Assembly: GCF_002407205.1 (NCBI RefSeq)
Contig: NZ_CP023548.1
Coordinates: 2,318,501-2,382,500, forward strand
Length of the DNA: 64,000 nucleotides
Direction: 5' to 3'
Source: Rhodobacter sp. CZR27
GTDB taxonomy: Bacteria; Pseudomonadota; Alphaproteobacteria; Rhodobacterales; Rhodobacteraceae
A model generated the notes under the pieces. That model made no database searches and was not told where the DNA came from. It was given only the letters and a program-made list of their open reading frames with translations. A program made the position numbers and the translations under genes. This document shows positions 46,381-53,880 of the stretch, piece by piece. Position 1 is the first letter of the stretch; every line of letters starts with the position of its first letter.

Positions 46381-47787
46381 ATGTCCGACTGGACCGACCG
46401 CCTTCCCCCTGCCGCCCCGGGCCTTGCCGGCAGCGGCGACTGGACCGACCGCCTTCCCGAAGCGGCCCGCGCCTATATCGGCAACCGCCGCGTGGACGAG
46501 GTGGAATGCATCGTCTGCGACATTGCCGGCGTGGCCCGCGGCAAGGCCATGCCCGCCGCCAAGTTCGGCAAGCAGACCAGCTTCTTCCTGCCCAACTCGA
46601 TCTTCCTGCAGACCATTACCGGCGAATGGGCCGACAATCCCTCGGGCGCCTTCACCGAGCCCGACATGATCCTCATTCCCGACTACTCCACCGCCACGGC
46701 CGCGCCCTGGACGGCGGACGTGACCTTGCAGGTGATCCACGACGCAGTGGACCAGCAGGGCCGCGCGGTGCCAGTCTCGCCGCGCAATGTGCTGAAGCGC
46801 ATCGTCGAGCTTTACAACGCCGAGGGCTGGACCCCGATCGTCGCGCCCGAGATGGAATTCTTCCTCGTCGCGCGCAACATCGACCCCAACATGCCGATCA
46901 TCCCGCCGATGGGCCGCAGCGGCCGGCGCGCGGCTGCGAAACAGGCCTACTCCATGTCCGCCGTGGACGAATACGGCAAGGTGATCGACGACATCTACGA
47001 TTTCGCCGAGGCGCAGGGCTTCGAGATCGACGGCATCCTGCAGGAAGGCGGCGCGGGCCAGGTCGAGATCAACCTCGCCCATGGCGACCCGGTGGCGCTG
47101 GCCGACCAGATCTTCTACTTCAAGCGGCTGATCCGCGAGGCGGCACTGCGCCACGACTGCTTCGCCACCTTCATGGCCAAACCGATCGAGGGCGAGCCCG
47201 GTTCGGCCATGCACATCCACCACTCGGTGGTGGAGACCGCGACCGGCCTCAACATCTTCTCGGATGCGGCGGGCGGCGAGACCGAGGCTTTCCTGCATTT
47301 CATCGCCGGGATGCAGACCCACCTGCCCGGCGCGGTGGCGCTGCTGGCGCCCTACGTCAACAGCTACCGCCGCTACGTCCCGGACTTCGCGGCTCCGATC
47401 AACCTCGAATGGGGCCGCGACAACCGCACGACGGGGCTGCGCGTGCCGATCTCCGGCCCGGAGGCGCGGCGGCTGGAGAACCGGCTGGCGGGGATGGACT
47501 GCAACCCCTACCTCGGGCTGGCGGCCTCGCTCGCCTGCGGCTTCCTCGGGCTGAAGGAAGGGAAGATGCCGCGACCCGAATGCACCGGCGACGCCTACAT
47601 GTCCGAGACCGACCTGCCCTACAACCTCGGCGACGCGCTCGACCTGCTGGAAGAGAACGCGGCCCTGCGCGACGTGCTGGGGCCCGAGTTCTGCGGCGTC
47701 TACGATTCGGTGAAGCGCAACGAGTACAAGGAGTTCCTGCAGGTCATCAGCCCGTGGGAGCGTGAGCATCTGCTGTTGAACGTATGA
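46381..47787 (+). CDS. Glutamine-synthetase-like ligase 2 with duplicated N-terminal segment
   Basis: A 468-residue GS-family protein of the same non-GlnA group as the gene at 44301. It contains PEMEFFLVA, EGGAGQVEINLAHGD, GSAMHIHHSV and INLEWGRDNRTTGLRVPISG in order, so the active-site framework is complete. The N-terminus holds an in-frame tandem repeat: SDWTDRLPPAA at 2-12 and GDWTDRLPEAA at 19-29, with an identical 21-base DNA core at 46387-46407 and 46438-46458. The family normally begins near the second copy, so the first is likely an added segment or the true start is further in. Its stop overlaps the oxidase gene by four bases. Confidence 0.85.
   Translation: MSDWTDRLPPAAPGLAGSGDWTDRLPEAARAYIGNRRVDEVECIVCDIAGVARGKAMPAAKFGKQTSFFLPNSIFLQTITGEWADNPSGAFTEPDMILIPDYSTATAAPWTADVTLQVIHDAVDQQGRAVPVSPRNVLKRIVELYNAEGWTPIVAPEMEFFLVARNIDPNMPIIPPMGRSGRRAAAKQAYSMSAVDEYGKVIDDIYDFAEAQGFEIDGILQEGGAGQVEINLAHGDPVALADQIFYFKRLIREAALRHDCFATFMAKPIEGEPGSAMHIHHSVVETATGLNIFSDAAGGETEAFLHFIAGMQTHLPGAVALLAPYVNSYRRYVPDFAAPINLEWGRDNRTTGLRVPISGPEARRLENRLAGMDCNPYLGLAASLACGFLGLKEGKMPRPECTGDAYMSETDLPYNLGDALDLLEENAALRDVLGPEFCGVYDSVKRNEYKEFLQVISPWEREHLLLNV
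46387..46458 (+). repeat. 21-base direct repeat at the start of ligase 2
   Basis: The same 21 bases occur at 46387-46407 and 46438-46458, offset 51 bases (17 codons), so the reading frame is kept and DWTDRLP is repeated. Confidence 0.9.
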
Positions 47788-49085
47788 ACCTGCTCTATGC
47801 CAACGACCGGCCGGGGGAATATCCCCGGTCGTGGTATGCCGCCACGGCGGCGGACCTTGCCCCCTTCCCAGCACTTCAGGGCGAGACGCAGGCCGACGTC
47901 TGCGTCGTGGGCGCGGGCTACACCGGGCTTTCGGCGGCGCTGCATCTGGCGCAGCGCGGCTTTTCGGTCGTCCTTCTGGAAGCGCATCGCGTGGGCTTCG
48001 GCGCCTCGGGGCGGAACGGCGGTCAGGTCGGCTCGGGCCAGCGGCTGGAGCAGGACGAGCTGGAGCACATGGTCGGTCGCGAGGACGCGCGCCGGCTCTG
48101 GGATCTCTCCGAGGAATCCAAGGGACTGGTCCGCGGCCTGATCGACACCCACGCCATGCCGGTCACCTTCCATCCCGGCGTGGCCCATGCCTGCCGGAAA
48201 CCTTCCGAGGTCGCCCACGCCCATGCCAATGCCGAGAAGCTGGCGCGCGACTACGGCTATGACCAGATCCAGCCGCTCGACCGCGAGGGGATCCGGGGGC
48301 TGATCGGCTCGGACACCTATGTCGGCGGCGACATCGACCGCGGCGCCGGGCATCTGCATCCGCTGAACTTCGCCATCGGCCTCGCCCGCGCCTGCGCAGC
48401 CGCCGGCGTGCGGCTGCACGAGATGAGCGCGGTGGTGGGCATCGAGCGCGGCGCGCGCCCGGTGGTGCGGACCGCCGAAGGGTCCGTCCGGGCCGGACAA
48501 TTGATCCTCGCGGCCAACGGCTATCTCGGCAACCTCATGCCAGAGGTGGCGGCGCGCGTCATGCCGATCAACAACTTCATAGTCGCCACAGAGCCGCTCG
48601 GCCCGCGCGCCGCCGAGGTGCTGTCCGAGCCGGTCGCCGTGGCCGACACCCGCTTCGTGGTGAACTACTGGCGGCTGTCCGAGGACGGACGGCTCCTGTT
48701 CGGCGGCGGGGAAAGCTATGGCTACCGCTTCCCCGACATCGTGAAAACGGTGACGAAGCCGATGCTCGATGTCTATCCGCAACTCCGCGACGTCCGCATC
48801 GACCACGCCTGGGGCGGGACGCTGGCGATCACCATGAACCGCCTGCCCTGCTTCACGCGGATCGGCCCGAACGTGCTGTCGGCTTCGGGCTATTCCGGGC
48901 ATGGCGTGGCGCTGGCCACGCTCGCGGGGCGCATCCTCGCCGAGGCGGTGGCCGGTCAGGCCGAGCGCTTCGACCTGATGGCGAGCCTGCCGCAGCCGCG
49001 TTTTCCGGGCGGGGCCGCGCTGCGCTGGCCGATGCTGGTGCTGGCGATGACGTGGTATTCGATGCGCGACCGTCTCGGGATCTGA
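47784..49085 (+). CDS. FAD-dependent oxidoreductase (PuuB/OrdL-like gamma-glutamylputrescine oxidase)
   Basis: A 433-residue flavoenzyme of the DAO family. The FAD-binding motif VVGAGYTGLSAALHLAQRG is at about 36-54, followed by FGASGRNGGQVGSGQR, and the C-terminal AWGGTLAITMNRLPCF and SGYSGHGVALATLAG are the PuuB/OrdL hallmarks. In the Puu pathway it oxidises gamma-glutamylputrescine to the aminoaldehyde with release of hydrogen peroxide and ammonia. It is directly coupled to ligase 2 by a four-base overlap, which supports that pairing. Confidence 0.9.
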   Translation: MNLLYANDRPGEYPRSWYAATAADLAPFPALQGETQADVCVVGAGYTGLSAALHLAQRGFSVVLLEAHRVGFGASGRNGGQVGSGQRLEQDELEHMVGREDARRLWDLSEESKGLVRGLIDTHAMPVTFHPGVAHACRKPSEVAHAHANAEKLARDYGYDQIQPLDREGIRGLIGSDTYVGGDIDRGAGHLHPLNFAIGLARACAAAGVRLHEMSAVVGIERGARPVVRTAEGSVRAGQLILAANGYLGNLMPEVAARVMPINNFIVATEPLGPRAAEVLSEPVAVADTRFVVNYWRLSEDGRLLFGGGESYGYRFPDIVKTVTKPMLDVYPQLRDVRIDHAWGGTLAITMNRLPCFTRIGPNVLSASGYSGHGVALATLAGRILAEAVAGQAERFDLMASLPQPRFPGGAALRWPMLVLAMTWYSMRDRLGI

Positions 49086-49240
49086 GGCGCCGTCACCCGA
49101 AGGAATGACGCCGTTGCCGACCTTCGGTGCAAGATCCTTCGAACTCACGCCATGTCATCCGCCGCCCGTCTGGCGGGGTGTTGAACCCCGCCGCCGCCGC
49201 GGATAGCGTGACGGCACCCGATCATGTGAGGACCCTGATC

Positions 49241-50608
49241 ATGCGTGACGATGCACCGAATTCGTGGGAGTCGCGGGCCGACTCCTTCTCGCTCTACGGT
49301 TTCACCGACCTGCCGTCGGTGCACCGGCGCGGCGCGGTGGTGCTGACCCACGGCAAGGGCCCCTATGTCTACGACGTGCACGGCCGCGCCTACCTGGATG
49401 CGAACTCGGGCCTCTGGAACATGGTTGCGGGCTTCGACCACCCCGGCCTGATCGAGGCCGCACAGGCGCAGTATGCCCGCTTCCCGGGTTACCACGCCTT
49501 CTTCGGCCGGATGTCCGACCAGACGGTGATGCTGTCGGAGAAGCTGGTCGAGGTCTCGCCCTTCGACCGCGGCCGGGTGTTCTACACCAACTCCGGCTCC
49601 GAGGCGAACGACACGATGGTGAAGATCCTGTGGTTCCTCGGGATCGCCGAGGGCAATCCGCAGCGCCGCAAGATCATCACCCGGGTGAACAGCTACCACG
49701 GCGTGACCGCCGTATCCGCCTCGATGACCGGCAAGCCCTACAACTCCCTCTTCGGCCTGCCGCTGCCCGGCTTCATCCACGTCGGCTGCCCGCATTACTG
49801 GCGCTTCGGCGAGGCCGGCGAGACCGAGGAGCAGTTCACCGCCCGCCTCGCGAAGGAACTCGAAGCCACGATCATCAAGGAGGGCCCCGACACGATCGCC
49901 GGCTTCTTCGCCGAGCCTGTCATGGGCGCAGGTGGAGTGATCCCGCCCTCCAAGGGCTATTTCCAGGCGATCCAGCCGGTGCTGAAGCGCTACGGCATCC
50001 CGCTGATCGCGGACGAGGTGATCTGCGGCTTCGGGCGCACCGGGAACACCTGGGGCTGCCAGACCTACGACTTCATGCCGGATGCGATCATCAGCTCGAA
50101 GAACCTCACCGCGGGCTTCTTCCCGATGGGCGCCGTCATCCTTGGGCCGGAGTTGTCGGACCGCGTGCAGGCGGCCGCCGAAGCGGTCGAGGAATTCCCG
50201 CACGGCTTCACCGCGAGCGGTCACCCGGTCGGCTGCGCCATCGCGCTGAAGGCCATCGACGTGGTGATGAACGAGGGGCTGGCCGAGAACGTGAAGCGGC
50301 TGACCCCGAAGTTCGAGGCGGGGCTGGCTTATCTCGCCGAGATCCCCAACATTGGCGAGTGGCGCGGCAAGGGGCTGATGGGGGCTCTGGAGGCGGTGAA
50401 GGACAAGGCCACCAAGACCCCCTTCCCCGGCACGCTCTCCGTTTCGGAACGGATCGCCAACAGCTGCACCGACGTGGGCCTGATCTGCCGCCCGCTCGGC
50501 CAGTCCATCGTGCTCTGCCCGCCCTTCATCATGACGGAAGCGCAGATGGACGAGATGTTCGACAAGCTGGGCGCCGCGCTGAAGAAGGTCTTCGCGGAAG
50601 TCGCCTGA
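49241..50608 (+). CDS. Class III PLP aminotransferase (SpuC-like, putrescine/omega-amino acid type)
   Basis: A 455-residue pyridoxal-phosphate aminotransferase. YTNSGSEANDTMVKILWF, the cofactor-binding DEVICGFGRTG and the Schiff-base Lys287 in SSKNLTAGFFPMGAV place it among omega-transaminases that use putrescine, cadaverine or beta-alanine with pyruvate. GAGGA lies eight bases before the ATG; an open frame to 49127 without ribosome site is rejected. A 155-base gap separates it from the oxidase, so it may have its own promoter. With the ligases and oxidase it provides an alternative route for putrescine. Confidence 0.9.
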   Translation: MRDDAPNSWESRADSFSLYGFTDLPSVHRRGAVVLTHGKGPYVYDVHGRAYLDANSGLWNMVAGFDHPGLIEAAQAQYARFPGYHAFFGRMSDQTVMLSEKLVEVSPFDRGRVFYTNSGSEANDTMVKILWFLGIAEGNPQRRKIITRVNSYHGVTAVSASMTGKPYNSLFGLPLPGFIHVGCPHYWRFGEAGETEEQFTARLAKELEATIIKEGPDTIAGFFAEPVMGAGGVIPPSKGYFQAIQPVLKRYGIPLIADEVICGFGRTGNTWGCQTYDFMPDAIISSKNLTAGFFPMGAVILGPELSDRVQAAAEAVEEFPHGFTASGHPVGCAIALKAIDVVMNEGLAENVKRLTPKFEAGLAYLAEIPNIGEWRGKGLMGALEAVKDKATKTPFPGTLSVSERIANSCTDVGLICRPLGQSIVLCPPFIMTEAQMDEMFDKLGAALKKVFAEVA

Positions 50609-50626
50609 GCGACTGGCCAATGAAGG

Positions 50627-50659
50627 ACGCCCCGCGGCACAGCCGCGGGGCGTTCCATT
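50627..50659 (+). terminator. Rho-independent-like terminator of the polyamine cluster (and possibly phaR)
   Basis: A perfect 12-base stem (ACGCCCCGCGGC at 50627-50638, GCCGCGGGGCGT at 50642-50653) with an ACA loop, followed by TTCCATTT. It lies between the convergent aminotransferase and phaR genes. Confidence 0.7.
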
Positions 50660-50674
50660 TCCGGGCCCCGAGGC

Positions 50675-51235
50675 TCAGAGTTTCGACAGCTTCTTCTGCA
50701 ACTCGGCCAGCTGCTTGCGGATCTGCGCCAGCTCGTCCGCGCTGCCGGGCGCCGCTGCCGGCGGCTCCTCCTTGTCCGAGGACGGGGTGTTCCAGGCCTG
50801 CAGGCCCATCATGGTCTTGAGGAACGCCTCCTGCTGCTTGCGCATCACCTCGAAGCCGGGCATCCCCACCATCGGGTTCGGCATCTGGCTGAGGTTCTCC
50901 ATCATCTTGGTCTGCCCGGTGCGCAGCATCTCGAACGAGGCGGCCAGGAACTGCGGAACGACCGACTGCACCTCGGTGGTGTAGCTGCGGACAAGGTCGG
51001 TCAGCACGGCCAGCGGCAGGACGTTGTCGCCCTTCGATTCATGTTCGGCGATGATCTGAAGCAGATACTGCCGCGTGAGATCGTCGCCCGACTTCAGGTC
51101 GATGATCTGCACCTCGCGGCCGGCGCGGATGAAGCCCGCGATATCCTCGAGCGTGACGTAGTCGCTCGTCTCGGTGTTGTAGAGACGCCGGCTGGCATAG
51201 CGCTTGATCAGCAACGGCTTTTCGGTCTCGGCCAT
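50675..51235 (-). CDS. phaR: PhaR, polyhydroxyalkanoate synthesis repressor
   Basis: A 186-residue regulator of polyhydroxybutyrate (PHB) granule genes. It begins with the PHB accumulation DNA-binding N-domain (LLIKRYASRRLYNTETSDYVTLEDIAGFIRAG, residues 8-39) and continues with a helical PHB-binding domain, ending in a Leu/Lys coiled segment. PhaR represses phaP and its own gene and is released when it binds PHB or nascent granules. A CTGC-N4-GCAG motif lies 20 bases upstream of its ATG, consistent with autoregulation. The preceding phaP has its own terminator, so phaR is probably separately transcribed. Confidence 0.96.
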   Translation of the reverse strand: MAETEKPLLIKRYASRRLYNTETSDYVTLEDIAGFIRAGREVQIIDLKSGDDLTRQYLLQIIAEHESKGDNVLPLAVLTDLVRSYTTEVQSVVPQFLAASFEMLRTGQTKMMENLSQMPNPMVGMPGFEVMRKQQEAFLKTMMGLQAWNTPSSDKEEPPAAAPGSADELAQIRKQLAELQKKLSKL

Positions 51236-51254
51236 ACCCACCCCATCGGTTTTT

Positions 51255-51266
51255 CTGCAGTTGCAG
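51255..51266. promoter_or_regulatory. PhaR-box CTGC-N4-GCAG upstream of phaR
   Basis: CTGC-AGTT-GCAG, perfect half-sites with a four-base spacer, 20 bases before the phaR ATG. Matches the CTGC-N3/4-GCAG motif described for Rhodobacter and Paracoccus PhaR; predicts autorepression. Confidence 0.75.
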
Positions 51267-51289
51267 AGAAGCTTAGGACACGGCCGGGC

Positions 51290-51320
51290 AAAAAGAAAGG
51301 GCGGGCACAAGGCCCGCCCT
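51290..51320 (-). terminator. Rho-independent terminator of phaP
   Basis: Reading leftward: AGGGCGGGC (51320-51312), a five-base loop, GCCCGCCCT (51306-51298), then TTCTTTTT (51297-51290). A textbook stem and U-tract between phaP and phaR. Confidence 0.85.
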
Positions 51321-51367
51321 CCGCGCTTCCGCCTTGGGAGGAATGGGTGGAAGCGCGCTCGTTCCGA

Positions 51368-51817
51368 TCACTTCGCCGGAGCGGTGGCCTTCTTGGCGGC
51401 CGTGGTCACGTCGGCGGTCGCCTTTTTCACGGCGGCGGTCGCGTCTTCCGACATGTCCTTGCCGGCGGCCAGCATCAGCTCGACGGTTTCCATCTGCACC
51501 TTCTTCGCCACTTCGGCGAAGGCGGCGAGGTTCTCGGCAGCCATCTCGGCAGCAGCCGAGGCGAAATCGGTCGCGGCCTTGGTGTATTCGGTCGGTTCCG
51601 ACTTGGCTTTCGCCATGTCGCCGAACTTCGCGATGGTGTCCTTGGCCCACTTGGCGGTGATCTCGGTCGACTTCTCAGCGGCTTCGAGGGCCACTTTCGA
51701 CATCTTCTCGGCCATCGCGGCCTGGGTCTTGAAGGCGTTCTGCATGGCGGACGCGTCAACCGGGAAGGCCGACATCATGTCCTGCATGACTTTGGTGAAA
51801 TCGGGGGTCTTGGTCAT
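51368..51817 (-). CDS. phaP: PhaP phasin, PHB granule-associated protein
   Basis: A 149-residue amphipathic, Ala/Lys/Glu-rich helical protein (phasin) that coats PHB granules and controls their number and size. KTPDFTKVMQDMMSAFP opens the typical phasin domain and an Ala/Lys-rich tail ends it. A GGAGA ribosome site precedes the ATG at 51817; the frame remains open to 51919 but overlaps the operator. Its promoter contains two PhaR boxes and a terminator follows, so it is an individually and strongly regulated unit. Confidence 0.95.
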   Translation of the reverse strand: MTKTPDFTKVMQDMMSAFPVDASAMQNAFKTQAAMAEKMSKVALEAAEKSTEITAKWAKDTIAKFGDMAKAKSEPTEYTKAATDFASAAAEMAAENLAAFAEVAKKVQMETVELMLAAGKDMSEDATAAVKKATADVTTAAKKATAPAK

Positions 51818-51865
51818 TGCCTTGTCTCCTGCGAGCGGGCGCATGCCCGGGTTTTCCTGAGACAA

Positions 51866-51894
51866 GATATAAATGCTGCGGTGCAGAAAAGCAA
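51866..51894 (-). promoter_or_regulatory. phaP promoter
   Basis: Reading leftward, TTGCTT (51894-51889) and TATATC (51871-51866) are separated by exactly 17 bases. One PhaR box lies entirely within the spacer and another just upstream of the -35. Confidence 0.65.
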
Positions 51895-51916
51895 GCAGTT
51901 TTCTGCACCGCAGCAT
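51873..51916. promoter_or_regulatory. Perfect 18-base inverted repeat with two PhaR boxes
   Basis: ATGCTGCGGTGCAGAAAA (51873-51890) and its exact reverse complement (51899-51916) flank an eight-base spacer. Each arm contains a perfect CTGC-N3-GCAG PhaR motif (51876-51886 and 51903-51913). It covers the phaP promoter spacer and -35, suited to cooperative repression, and could also form a hairpin at the end of the phaC transcript. Confidence 0.8.
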
Positions 51917-51970
51917 CATTCTTCCGGCGTAGCGCGAAAGGGCTGCCGCGGCCGCCCGTTGCCGGCCGGT

Positions 51971-53776
51971 TCAGGCGGCCGGGGTGACGACGACGTAGGT
52001 GCCCGGCGCCGGCGCCAGCTCGGGATGCTTCGAATCGCCCGGCTGGCGGGCCTTGATGCGCTCGCCCGAACGGGCCGCGAGCCACTCGCCCCACCGCGGC
52101 CACCACGATCCCGTGTGGAACTCGGCACCCGCGCGGAACTCGTCCGGCGTCGCCGCATCGGCCGGATTGACGTAGTGGCCATACTTGTTCCGGCTGGGCG
52201 GGTTCACGATGCCCGCGACATGGCCGGATTCGGACAGGATGAAGGTCTTGTCCCGCGAGCCGAACTGCCGGAACCCGTTGAAGCTGCTTTTCCAGGGCGC
52301 GATGTGGTCGGTCTCGCAGGCGATGGCGCAGATCGGCAGCTTCACGTCCTTCAGCCCGACGGGCGAGCCCAGCACGGGGAAGGTGCCACCGGCCAGCTTG
52401 TTCTGCTGGCAGAGGCCGCGCAGGTATTCCACCGCCATCTGCGCCGGCAGGTTCGTGCCGTCGCCGTTCCAGTAGAGCAGGTCGAAGGCGGGCGGCGCCT
52501 CACCCATCATGTAGCTCTTGATGGCGGGCTGGTAGATCAGGTCGTTCGAGCGCAGGTAGCTGAAGGTCCGCGACATGAAGGTCCGGTCGAGGATGCCGTC
52601 CACCGCGACCTGCCGCTCGATCCCGTCGACGAAGTCGTCGTTCAGGAACACGCCCACCTCGCCCGGGTCCGCGAAATCGGTGAGCGTGGTGAAGAAGGTG
52701 GCCGAGCGCACGGAAGGGTCGCCCGCCTTCTCGAGATGCGCGAGCGTCAGCGTCAACGTCGTGCCGGCGATGCAGTAGCCCACCGCGTTGATCTGCTTCT
52801 GCTTCGTGATCGAGCGCACCTCGGCGATGGCGCGCATGTAGCCTTCGCGGATGTAGTCGTCCATGCCGATGCCGGCATAGTGCGAATCCGGGTTCACCCA
52901 GGAGACGACGAACACCGTGAAGCCCTGGTCCACGAGCCACTTCAGCAGCGAGTTCTGCGGCTTGAGGTCCAGGATGTAGAACTTGTTGATCCAGGGCGGG
53001 AAGATCAGCAGCGGCGTCTCGTGGACCGTCTCGGTCGTGGGACGATACTGGATCAGCTCGAACATGCGGTTGCGGTAGACCACCGCGCCCTCGGTCGTCG
53101 CAAGGTTGTGGCCCACCTGGAAGGCATCGCGGTCGGCCAGCGTCACCAGCAGGTCGCCGTTGTTCGCCTCGATGTCGCGCACGAGGTTCTCCAGCCCCTG
53201 CACGAGGCTCTCGCCATCGGTCGCGATGGCGCGTTCCAGCGCGTCGGGGTTGGTGCCGAAGAAGTTGGTGGGCGAGAACAGGTCGACGATCTGGCGCGAG
53301 AAATACTCCACGCGCTTCTTGTCGGCCGGATCGATGTTCTGCAGCCCCTCGACCGCCTGATGCACGGCTTCGGCGTTCATCAGGTATTGCTGCTTGAGGT
53401 AGTTGAAGAACGGATGCGTCTGCCAGAGCGGGTTCGAGAAGCGGCGATCCCTCGGCGTTGCGTCCGGCGGCGGCTTCAGCTCGCCCTTCACCAGCTGCTG
53501 CTGCGCCTCGACATAGTGCTTCAGGCTCTTGCCCCAGAAGTTGATCTGATGCTCGAGAATCTTCGCCGGATTCTGCATCATCTCGGTCATGTAGGCGGTC
53601 ATCGCCTTCAGGAACACGTCGCCCGACGGGCCATGCAGCGAGGGATCGGAGATCTTCCGCTTGCTCAAGGCGGCCGTCAGGCGCTTCGACAACTCGTCGA
53701 TGCGCACCAGGTTGGCGTTCAGACGCTCGAACTGGGCGTCGCGGACGGAACCCGGCGGCTGGTCTTCGGTTGCCAT
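51971..53776 (-). CDS. phaC: Class I polyhydroxyalkanoate synthase PhaC
   Basis: A 601-residue enzyme polymerising (R)-3-hydroxybutyryl-CoA into PHB at the granule surface. The alpha/beta-hydrolase core has the lipase-like box GYCIAG with nucleophile Cys335, Asp490 in CETDHIAP and His519 in SESGHVAG, matching the known Cys-His-Asp triad of the family. The PHBC N-terminal domain (PLWQTHPFFNYLKQQYL and DPADKKRVEYFSRQIVDLFSP) is complete. A GGAGGG site precedes its ATG. It is divergent from the depolymerase gene, with a PhaR box in the shared 104-base gap, and upstream of phaP on the same strand. Confidence 0.97.
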   Translation of the reverse strand: MATEDQPPGSVRDAQFERLNANLVRIDELSKRLTAALSKRKISDPSLHGPSGDVFLKAMTAYMTEMMQNPAKILEHQINFWGKSLKHYVEAQQQLVKGELKPPPDATPRDRRFSNPLWQTHPFFNYLKQQYLMNAEAVHQAVEGLQNIDPADKKRVEYFSRQIVDLFSPTNFFGTNPDALERAIATDGESLVQGLENLVRDIEANNGDLLVTLADRDAFQVGHNLATTEGAVVYRNRMFELIQYRPTTETVHETPLLIFPPWINKFYILDLKPQNSLLKWLVDQGFTVFVVSWVNPDSHYAGIGMDDYIREGYMRAIAEVRSITKQKQINAVGYCIAGTTLTLTLAHLEKAGDPSVRSATFFTTLTDFADPGEVGVFLNDDFVDGIERQVAVDGILDRTFMSRTFSYLRSNDLIYQPAIKSYMMGEAPPAFDLLYWNGDGTNLPAQMAVEYLRGLCQQNKLAGGTFPVLGSPVGLKDVKLPICAIACETDHIAPWKSSFNGFRQFGSRDKTFILSESGHVAGIVNPPSRNKYGHYVNPADAATPDEFRAGAEFHTGSWWPRWGEWLAARSGERIKARQPGDSKHPELAPAPGTYVVVTPAA

Positions 53777-53797
53777 ATTGACTTTTCCCTCCCCATT

Positions 53798-53814
53798 ATG
53801 CTGCTATGCAGCAT
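53798..53814. promoter_or_regulatory. PhaR-box palindrome between phaC and phaZ
   Basis: ATGCTGC-TAT-GCAGCAT is a 17-base palindrome whose core (53801-53811) is CTGC-N3-GCAG. The arms are the same ATGCTGC sequence as in the phaP operator. It could control both divergent genes. Confidence 0.75.
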
Positions 53815-53880
53815 TGTGTGCCTGCCTCCGGGGGGAGTGGTCTGCAGGAACACAGAGCCTCCACCGGGCAGGGATGACCC

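Noticed and set aside
53778..53806. A sigma70 promoter for phaZ at TTGACT
   Set aside because: The -35-like hexamer is good but no acceptable -10 lies at 16-18 bases; kept only as a PhaR site.
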